Shown piece by piece: positions 1-4,423 of a stretch of DNA of 6,014 nucleotides; position 1 is the stretch's first letter, and every line of letters starts with the position of its first letter. The notes under the pieces were generated by a model. The model searched no databases. It was not told the origin of the DNA and saw nothing but the letters and a program-made list of their open reading frames with translations. Source of the stretch: Candidatus Gastranaerophilales bacterium (GTDB lineage: Bacteria > Cyanobacteriota > Vampirovibrionia > Gastranaerophilales > Gastranaerophilaceae); assembly GCA_021205645.1 (NCBI GenBank), contig JAJPXE010000208.1, positions 1 to 6,014 on the forward strand. Reading direction: 5' to 3'. The translations under genes and the position numbers were made by a program.

Positions 1-301
1 CTGTAAATCTGTAACCATGCCAGTTGTCTTCAATTACTCTAACAACTGCAATAGATTTTTCTAAAGCTAAAACATCTGTTCGTGCAATATAATCATCATT
101 GCAAGCGCCCATTTTATCAATTGTTTCATAGAATAATTGAATTGAACCTGCCTGGTATTCTTTTTCATTTAATTGTCCGAAAAATACAGCTTTTTCATAA
201 AAATATGGTTTTACAATTTCACTGTTTCCGCTTTTCACAGCTTCAATGAATTTTCCTGCAACAGCTTCAACCGCATTAAATTCCTTAATATCATCTCTCA
301 T
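1..301 (-). CDS. NTF2-like / putative lumazine-binding family protein, 3' end outside window
   Basis: This is the first 100 residues of a minus-strand gene that continues past the left edge. It begins at an ATG (299-301) preceded by GAAAGGA (309-315) with a 7-nt spacer. The N-terminus has the helical pattern of the NTF2 fold: an amphipathic helix (about 6-23), the turn 'KSGN' (23-26), then a short helix leading to the first strand 'EKAVFFG' (36-42). The best marker is 'EDNWHGYRFT' at 91-100, which resembles the 'NWHG.RFTDFF' stretch typical of the Lumazine_bd_2 group of NTF2-like proteins. Family members are usually about 115-130 residues, so most of it is present. The group is largely uncharacterised: it is small, probably cytoplasmic and dimeric, and despite the name lumazine binding is not established for most members. 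The gene is divergent from the HxlR regulator, which makes it that regulator's likely target. The fold is quite secure; the biochemical role is unknown. Confidence 0.8.
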   Translation of the reverse strand, partial: MRDDIKEFNAVEAVAGKFIEAVKSGNSEIVKPYFYEKAVFFGQLNEKEYQAGSIQLFYETIDKMGACNDDYIARTDVLALEKSIAVVRVIEDNWHGYRFT

Positions 302-330
302 TTTTTAATCCTTTCATTTTTATATAAATT

Positions 331-359
331 ATGTTAAATTACTATGGGATATAATTCAA
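331..359 (-). promoter_or_regulatory. Predicted sigma-70 promoter of the NTF2-like gene
   Basis: On the minus strand TTGAAT (354-359) and TAACAT (331-336) are separated by exactly 17 bp, giving 4 of 6 matches to consensus at each hexamer. The expected start is about 7 bp beyond the -10, leaving a short leader before the GAAAGGA site at 309-315. The -35 overlaps the -10 of the opposing hxlR promoter, so polymerases could not occupy both at once. This is a sequence-only prediction. Confidence 0.45.
350..355 (+). promoter_or_regulatory. Predicted -10 element of the HxlR gene
   Basis: A perfect TATAAT lies 29 bp before the HxlR start codon. No good -35 stands at 15-18 bp upstream, so this would be a weak or regulated promoter. 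Nearby are TACT (340-343) and AGTA (359-362), facing each other across 15 bp, and a direct repeat of GGTAA at 364-368 and 373-377. Either could be part of an HxlR operator, because proteins of this family commonly bind small dyads in their own divergent control region. The hxlR ribosome binding site is AAAGG (370-374), 10 nt before the ATG. Confidence 0.4.
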
Positions 360-384
360 GTACGGTAATAAAGGTAACTGTAAA

Positions 385-723
385 ATGGAAGAAAAAGATT
401 GTTTAAAAAGTGTTGAAAACTTTAACAAAACAGGATTTAATTATACAATGTCGCAAATTACAGGACGGTATAAATTAACGGTTCTTTATGCAATTTACAG
501 ACACGAAGTTATAAGATTTAATAAATTGCAGCGATATTTAAATATTCTGTCTCATAAGACTTTAAGTAACACACTAAAAGAACTTGAAAATAACAACTTA
601 ATTATAAAAAAAGATTATCGGCAAATACCGCCAAAAGTTGAATATTCCCTATCCGAAAAAGGAAAATCTTTTATTCCTGTTCTCTATGCTATGTGTGAAT
701 GGGGAGAGAAATTTCTAAAATAA
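385..723 (+). CDS. HxlR-family winged helix-turn-helix regulator
   Basis: This is a 112-residue protein of the usual length for HxlR regulators, which bind DNA as dimers. The conserved core begins at 'ITGRYKLTVLYAI' (25-37). It is followed by the helix-turn-helix with 'RFNKLQRYLNILSHKTLSNTL' around 44-64, then 'KELENNNLI' (65-73), the wing motif 'PPKVEYSLSEKG' (82-93) and the closing 'MCEWGEKFL' (103-111). Cysteines are at 6 and 104. A cysteine just after the N-terminus is the redox/electrophile sensor in relatives such as Bacillus YodB (Cys6) and HypR. Here, however, about 20 residues separate Cys6 from the GRYK motif, where the classical arrangement has about ten, so equivalence is uncertain. 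The gene ends in tandem stops (TAA TAA, 721-726). It is divergent from the NTF2-like gene and convergent with the LysR gene. Family assignment is near certain; inducer and targets are inferred only from position. Confidence 0.93.
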   Translation: MEEKDCLKSVENFNKTGFNYTMSQITGRYKLTVLYAIYRHEVIRFNKLQRYLNILSHKTLSNTLKELENNNLIIKKDYRQIPPKVEYSLSEKGKSFIPVLYAMCEWGEKFLK

Positions 724-740
724 TAACAGTTATCTAATCT

Positions 741-857
741 AGTGTCGCATTCTGCCGCCGGCTCCTCGCCGCCGTCAAAATGCTCACCTTTTAAAGTTGC
801 CACTCTAAAATTTTTACTCACGCCTTCGGCTTATCGTAAAAATTTGTTCGGACAATT
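741..857. other. G+C-rich, structured convergent intergenic block; possible dispersed repeat
   Basis: The gap between the HxlR stop and the LysR stop is 134 bp and does not look like its AT-rich surroundings. About 751-774 is almost entirely G and C apart from a few T, including a small dyad CGGC (759-762) / GCCG (768-771). Further on are TTTTA (789-793) facing TAAAA (806-810), then the perfect 10-bp inverted repeat at 808-845. A last stem, TTGT (844-847) facing ACAA (852-855), extends through an A-run and T-run with one bulge into the LysR stop codon. A chain of small stems with this base composition between convergent genes is what a non-coding dispersed intergenic repeat looks like. Only one copy lies in this window, so repetition cannot be shown here. 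Confidence 0.4.
808..845. terminator. Inverted repeat between convergent genes, possible bidirectional terminator
   Basis: AAATTTTTAC (808-817) and GTAAAAATTT (836-845) are perfect 10-bp complements around an 18-nt loop. The loop holds a further GCC (822-824) / GGC (828-830) pair. The stem is mostly A:T, but it lies exactly where the hxlR and lysR transcripts would converge, and it supplies T-rich sequence when read from either side. Read rightward, another T-rich run follows at 856-865. It is weaker than a classical G:C stem plus U-tract terminator, so the function is inferred from position and symmetry. Confidence 0.45.
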
Positions 858-1751
858 TTATTTTTCTAAACTGTCTTTGATTTTTGTGATAAATAAATCA
901 ACGGTTTTAGAGGGATGTTTTGCGTAAATTATTCCATAAGGAATTTTATAATCCCATTCCATTGGAATTGTTACAATAGATGGGTGAACATCTTTCCAAA
1001 TGTCCAATGTTTCCATAATACAGCCCATTTGCTCGCATTCATTAAAAATACTTGTATCGTAAAAATGTGGGGAATCTAAAATTGTGATTTTGGGGTGTTT
1101 TGTGTTAATCTCATTTCTTAAACTGTTTAATACAGGCGAATCTCCTTGTTTTACGAGTATCATTGTTTCTCCGTTTAAATCATTCCAGCATAGTTTATTT
1201 TTTTTAGATAATCTATGCTTTCTTGGAACAGCAATCGCACAATTTCCTTGTTTAATTTGCAGAATATTATAATTTTCCCTCCATGTTAAAGAATCGCAAG
1301 GGCTTGCAAAACAATCAATTGTTTCTCCCAAAGAAGAAAGCATTGTTTCCATCCCCAAAGGAGTATCATCAAAAGGAACAATATGAATTGTTATTGAAGA
1401 AGTTCCATCATCTATTTTTGACCATAAATCTACTAACATTTTGCAAGGACGAAGAATAGATGTGCCGACTCTGATTACTTGTTTCTTGTTTGCCGCAATC
1501 TGTTTTGCTTTTAATACAGCTTGTTTAGAAATTTTCACAATTTTTTTTGCTTCTTTATAAATTGTGCGGCCTTGCGAAGTTAATTTTACCCCTTGATTAG
1601 TTCGTTCAATCAATTTTGCACCAATTCGACTTTCAAATTTATTTACTTGATTCATTACAGAAGCCGGAGTTGTAAATAATACTTTTGAAGCCTTTAAAAA
1701 GCTCCCTTGCTCTATAACAACAATAAAAGTATTGAGTTCTCGACTATACAT
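858..1751 (-). CDS. LysR-type transcriptional regulator
   Basis: At 297 residues this has the usual LysR length. The N-terminal winged helix-turn-helix spans about 1-60: 'LNTFIVVIEQGSFLKASKVL' (6-25), the recognition part 'TPASVMNQVNKFESRIGAKLIER' (28-50) and the wing 'NQGVKLTSQG' (52-61). A linker helix with many Ala and Lys (62-90) leads to 'VIRVGTSILRP', the start of the two-lobed periplasmic-binding-protein-like effector domain, which runs to the C-terminus. Within that domain, 'CAIAVPRKHRLS' matches the hinge-region strand seen in most family members. The start ATG (1749-1751) has only a weak GAGA-type ribosome site (about 1758-1762), next to a hairpin in the leader. The gene is divergent from the reductase/exporter operon, the classic arrangement for a LysR regulator of its neighbour. 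The ligand is unknown; an aldehyde, quinone or aromatic substrate of the operon is a guess from context. Confidence 0.95.
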   Translation of the reverse strand: MYSRELNTFIVVIEQGSFLKASKVLFTTPASVMNQVNKFESRIGAKLIERTNQGVKLTSQGRTIYKEAKKIVKISKQAVLKAKQIAANKKQVIRVGTSILRPCKMLVDLWSKIDDGTSSITIHIVPFDDTPLGMETMLSSLGETIDCFASPCDSLTWRENYNILQIKQGNCAIAVPRKHRLSKKNKLCWNDLNGETMILVKQGDSPVLNSLRNEINTKHPKITILDSPHFYDTSIFNECEQMGCIMETLDIWKDVHPSIVTIPMEWDYKIPYGIIYAKHPSKTVDLFITKIKDSLEK

Positions 1752-1760
1752 ATTTGTATC

Positions 1761-1785
1761 TCGTTTTTAGTTTTTCTAAAAACGA
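1761..1785. promoter_or_regulatory. Perfect 10-bp dyad in the lysR leader
   Basis: TCGTTTTTAG (1761-1770) and CTAAAAACGA (1776-1785) are exact reverse complements around a 5-nt loop. On the lysR transcript the hairpin would begin at or just after the predicted start and end against the weak GAGA ribosome site, with positions 1761-1763 shared. It could act as an RNA hairpin limiting lysR translation, or as a DNA operator touching the -10 hexamer. A terminator for rightward transcription is unlikely because no gene enters from the left on that strand. Confidence 0.55.
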
Positions 1786-1814
1786 TTTTAACATATTGAT
1801 ATCTTCAATGTCAA
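1785..1814 (-). promoter_or_regulatory. Predicted sigma-70 promoter of lysR
   Basis: On the minus strand a perfect TTGACA (1809-1814) is followed by TAAAAT (1785-1790) after 18 bp, or by TTAAAA (1786-1791) after 17 bp. The -10 matches TATAAT at 5 of 6 positions. This is the best-looking promoter in the window. Transcription would start near 1778, inside the dyad at 1761-1785, and give a leader of roughly 27 nt. Confidence 0.6.
1795..1809. promoter_or_regulatory. Candidate LysR binding box (ATTGA-N5-TCAAT)
   Basis: ATTGA (1795-1799) and TCAAT (1805-1809) form a 15-bp interrupted dyad that contains the T-N11-A signature (T1796, A1808) usual for LysR-family boxes. A second TCAAT follows at 1811-1815. 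The box lies between the -35 and -10 of the predicted lysR promoter, where binding would repress lysR, and upstream of the divergent operon, where it could activate. This fits standard LysR autoregulation. The assignment rests on symmetry and position alone. Confidence 0.45.
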
Positions 1815-1832
1815 TGATTTCAAGGTTAAAAT

Positions 1833-1910
1833 ATGACTACAACGGAAACTAAAAAACATGATTTATGGCAAAAATTGTTTAATATGAAAGAAAGCGAGGA
1901 AATTTTATGA
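1833..1910 (+). CDS. 25-residue upstream ORF overlapping the first reductase gene by ATGA
   Basis: This short ORF starts at ATG 1833 with AAGG (1822-1825) placed 7 nt upstream. It runs 25 codons and stops at TGA 1908-1910, sharing ATGA with the start codon of the reductase gene at 1907. An in-frame TAA lies just before its start (1827-1829). The peptide begins MTTTETKKHDLWQKLF and ends in ESEEIL: hydrophilic and charged, with no signal peptide or membrane segment, and I recognise no family. A good ribosome site plus the stop-start overlap suggest translational coupling to the reductase. It could be a regulatory leader peptide, a small protein, or the remaining N-terminus of a lost gene. One caution: a TAAAAT at 1827-1832, with a weak TTCAAT 17 bp upstream, could be the operon's -10. 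In that case transcription would start inside the ORF and it would not be translated. Confidence 0.4.
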   Translation: MTTTETKKHDLWQKLFNMKESEEIL

Positions 1911-2920
1911 AATACAGAAAACTGAGAGATTTAAAAGTAAGCCCGATTGGAACAGGCTGTATGGGGTTTTCTCACGGTTACGGCGAAGTTCCGGGCAAAG
2001 AATATACAATAAATGCAATAAGAAAAGCGCATGATTTTGGCTGCACATTTTTTGATACAGCTGAAGTATACGGCAGAGAACGATTTTACGAAGGTCATAA
2101 TGAAGAACTTGTCGGCGAAGCAATTGAACCATTCAGAAAAGATATTGTACTTGCGACTAAATTACACATTGATGAAAATGCTTTAAAAACTACAAAATTA
2201 TATAACGTTATAAAATCTCATCTTGAAGAATCAATGAAGAGATTAAGAACTGATTATATTGATTTATATTATCTTCATAGACTCAATGAATTTATTCCGG
2301 TAGAAGATGTCGCAGGAGTAATGGGGCAATTGATAGATGAAGGTATAATAAAAGCCTGGGGGCTGTCGCAGGTTTCCGTTGAAACACTTGATAAAGCTCA
2401 TAAAGTAACACCCGTTAGCGCTATTCAAAGCCTCTATTCAATGCTTGAAAGAGATTTAGAAAAAGAAATATTCCCTTATTGTCTTAAAAACAATATTGGT
2501 GTTGTGCCGTTTTCACCTATTGCAAGCGGATTTTTATCGGGCAAAGTTACTGTTGACACAAAATTTGAGGGTGATGATGTAAGAAAGTTTGTACCCCAGT
2601 TATCAAAAGAAAATATTATTGCAAATCAGCCTGTTTTAGATATTTTAAATAAATTTTCCAAAGAGAAAAATGCAACAAATGCACAAATTTCTTTAGCGTG
2701 GATGCTGCATAAATACCCGAATGCTGTTCCAATTCCGGGCTCTAAAAATCAAGAAAGAATTTTAGAAAACCTTGGAGCATGGAATGTTGAATTAACGGAA
2801 GAAGAATTTTGTGATTTAGAAACTGCACTGAATTCCTGCAAAGTTTACGGGCATAGAGGGCATGAAGAATCGCAGCAAACATCTTTTGCTAATAATTGGC
2901 TGCAAAACAAAAAGGTTTAA
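1907..2920 (+). CDS. Aldo/keto reductase, 337 residues
   Basis: This is a cytoplasmic NAD(P)H-dependent carbonyl reductase of the (beta/alpha)8-barrel aldo/keto reductase superfamily, expected to reduce aldehydes or ketones to alcohols. The start has a clear GAGGA (1896-1900) 6 nt ahead. The opening 'VSPIGTGCMGFSHGYG' (11-26) resembles the 'GLGCMGMS' group (YakC/AKR13-like and pyridoxal-reductase-like enzymes). The catalytic tetrad is complete: Asp50, Tyr55, Lys85 and His124, in the contexts 'FFDTAEVYG', 'LATKLH' and 'LYYLHR'. 'AIQSLYSMLERD' (172-183) and 'GVVPFSPIASGFLSGK' (198-213) are the usual later strands. The cofactor loop 'PIPGSKNQERILENLGA' (275-291) keeps Lys280, Arg284 and Asn288, consistent with NADPH use. 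It is first in a four-gene run and 4 nt before the next reductase. The family is secure; the true substrate cannot be read from sequence. Confidence 0.95.
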   Translation: MKYRKLRDLKVSPIGTGCMGFSHGYGEVPGKEYTINAIRKAHDFGCTFFDTAEVYGRERFYEGHNEELVGEAIEPFRKDIVLATKLHIDENALKTTKLYNVIKSHLEESMKRLRTDYIDLYYLHRLNEFIPVEDVAGVMGQLIDEGIIKAWGLSQVSVETLDKAHKVTPVSAIQSLYSMLERDLEKEIFPYCLKNNIGVVPFSPIASGFLSGKVTVDTKFEGDDVRKFVPQLSKENIIANQPVLDILNKFSKEKNATNAQISLAWMLHKYPNAVPIPGSKNQERILENLGAWNVELTEEEFCDLETALNSCKVYGHRGHEESQQTSFANNWLQNKKV

Positions 2921-2924
2921 AACA

Positions 2925-3722
2925 ATGAAATATGCAACTTTGAATAACGGTGTTGTAATGCCAATGATAGGGTATGGAACTTATCAAACCCCTGCAAGGA
3001 TAACTGAAAAATGTGTTTTGGAAGCAATAAATTCAGGCTATCGTTCCATAGACACAGCTCAGTGTTATGGCAATGAAAAAGAGGTTGGTATTGCTTGCCG
3101 CAAATCCGGAATTACAAGAGAAGAATTATTTATTACCACAAAACTCTGGGGTTGCAGCGGGTATCAAGATACACTTCACTCCATTGAAAGTTCTTTGAAA
3201 AATTTAGATTTAGATTATATCGATTTATTGCTTATTCATGAACCTGCAGGAGATGTTTATGAAATTTATCGTGCAATGGAAACTTTCTATAAAAATGAAA
3301 AATTGCGTGCAATTGGTGTTTCTAACTTTTTAGAAAAACGATATTTGGATTTAGTAAACCATTGCAAAATTATTCCTGCAATAAATCAGGTTGAAACACA
3401 CGTATTTCGTCAGCAGAAAAAATTAAGAGATTTGGAATGCCAAATCGGGACAAAACATGAAAGTTGGTCGCCACTAGCTTGCGGTCAAAACAATATATGG
3501 AATAATTCAACATTATTGCAGATTGCTAAAAATCATAAAAAAAGTGTTTCACAAATTGCTTTGAGATTTTTGCTGCAGCAAGAAATTATTGTTATTCCAA
3601 AAAGTACAAATCCCAAGCACATGAAAGAAAATATTTCTGTTTTGGATTTCGATTTAGAAGTAGAAGAAATGCAAGCAATAAAAGAATTAGAAGTTGGACA
3701 TAGCCTGTTTAACTGGTGGTAA
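2925..3722 (+). CDS. Aldo/keto reductase of the 2,5-diketo-D-gluconate reductase (AKR5-like) type
   Basis: This is a second barrel-type carbonyl reductase, 265 residues, of a different AKR branch from its neighbour. I place the start at ATG 2925, after AAGG (2912-2915) with a 9-nt spacer. An in-frame ATG at 2862 would overlap the previous gene and add 21 residues outside the family pattern, whereas 'LNNGVVMPMIGYGTYQ' (6-21) is the normal N-terminus. The tetrad is complete: Asp43, Tyr48, Lys73 and His105. Family motifs include 'LLIHEPAGDVYEIYRAME' (102-119), 'IGVSNF' (130-135), 'INQVETH' (153-159) and 'HESWSPLACGQNNI' (178-191). The cofactor loop 'PKSTNPKHMKEN' (225-236) keeps Lys226 and Ser227. 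It has Asn229 and His232 where the well-studied Corynebacterium enzyme has arginines (235 and 238) that hold the NADPH 2'-phosphate, so NADH may be accepted. The C-terminus stops at 'SLFNWW', some 10-15 residues short of many relatives. Confidence 0.93.
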   Translation: MKYATLNNGVVMPMIGYGTYQTPARITEKCVLEAINSGYRSIDTAQCYGNEKEVGIACRKSGITREELFITTKLWGCSGYQDTLHSIESSLKNLDLDYIDLLLIHEPAGDVYEIYRAMETFYKNEKLRAIGVSNFLEKRYLDLVNHCKIIPAINQVETHVFRQQKKLRDLECQIGTKHESWSPLACGQNNIWNNSTLLQIAKNHKKSVSQIALRFLLQQEIIVIPKSTNPKHMKENISVLDFDLEVEEMQAIKELEVGHSLFNWW

Positions 3723-3753
3723 ATCTTGAAATAATTTAGAAAGGATAATAATT

Positions 3754-4404
3754 ATGAAAAAAACAATTTTTGTGCTGGGAGCAGGCAGAGGCTGCGGAAA
3801 CAGCGTTGCTAAAAAATTTGCCGAAAATGATTTTAGGGTTGTGCTAATGTCAAGAAATGAGAATCATTTGGCTGAATACGAAAAAGAATTTACGGAAAAA
3901 GGAATTGAAGTATATACAAAAGTCTTTGACGCTTCAAATCTTAATTCAATAACAAAATCTTTAAATGAATTAAAAGAAAAATTCGGAGTACCGGACGTTC
4001 TATTTTACAATGTCGGAATTACAAGTATTGATAGTGAAATAAAAGAAAAAAAAGATGCAAATCTCTTATTAAATCGATATAAAGTTGATGTAACAGGTGC
4101 ATATCATAGTATACAACAGATTCTTGATGAAGAATTTAAGAAAAAGAACGGTGCTATTCTTGTTACAGGCGGCGGACTTGCATTGAATCCTATGTATGAT
4201 TATCTTCCCTTATCAATGGATAAAGCCGCCCTTAGAGCTATGTGTATAGCCTTGCATAATGAATTAAAGAAACAAAATGTTTTTGTCGGAGTAGTAACCG
4301 TAACCGGAGCAATAATACCGGATGATCCTGATAATCTTACAAAGTTGGCTAATGCTTTTTGGAAACTTTATACAGAGCGCAAAGATTGTGAAATTATACA
4401 CTAG
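3754..4404 (+). CDS. Short-chain dehydrogenase/reductase-like protein lacking the usual catalytic Tyr and Ser
   Basis: This is a 216-residue Rossmann-fold protein with the layout of a short-chain dehydrogenase. The nucleotide loop is 'VLGAGRGCGNSVA' (7-19), and 'MSRN' (32-35) after the second strand suggests NADP(H). Asp59 matches the adenine-contact position, and 'FYNVG' (84-88) stands for the usual NNAG. The active site is unusual: the Ser strand reads 'ILVTGGGLAL' (135-144), the YxxxK motif reads 'LSMDK' with Leu153 and Lys157, and the Asn of helix 4 appears as Asp112. A known group of small SDR-like proteins has a 'TGG.AL.P' stretch and no canonical YxxxK, and this looks like one of them. 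Activity may use other residues, or the protein may only bind nucleotide. GAAAGGA (3739-3745) precedes the ATG by 8 nt. It sits 31 nt after the second AKR and 19 nt before the exporter, so co-transcription is likely. Confidence 0.88.
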   Translation: MKKTIFVLGAGRGCGNSVAKKFAENDFRVVLMSRNENHLAEYEKEFTEKGIEVYTKVFDASNLNSITKSLNELKEKFGVPDVLFYNVGITSIDSEIKEKKDANLLLNRYKVDVTGAYHSIQQILDEEFKKKNGAILVTGGGLALNPMYDYLPLSMDKAALRAMCIALHNELKKQNVFVGVVTVTGAIIPDDPDNLTKLANAFWKLYTERKDCEIIH

Positions 4405-4423
4405 TCTTTAAAAAGGAATTAGA

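Noticed and set aside
742..927. A 61-codon plus-strand open frame between the HxlR and LysR genes
   Set aside because: It has no ribosome site, runs through the G+C-rich stem-rich block and then overlaps the LysR coding end antisense. Its residue pattern is that of translated non-coding or repeat sequence.
1084..1272. Plus-strand open frame within the LysR gene
   Set aside because: It is antisense to a full-length, clearly conserved LysR protein, with no start signal; a shadow of that gene.
1905..2132. Minus-strand open frame over the start of the first AKR
   Set aside because: It is antisense to the conserved N-terminal AKR region including Asp50 and Tyr55, with no family resemblance.
2862..2924. 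Upstream in-frame start for the second AKR
   Set aside because: It would add 21 residues inside the previous gene, has no ribosome site of its own, and the family N-terminus begins at the ATG at 2925.
3690..3753. Frameshift at the end of the second AKR, to explain its short C-terminus
   Set aside because: Reading the other two plus frames past 'SLFNWW' gives a stop within a few codons and no recognisable AKR tail, so a genuinely short C-terminus is more likely.
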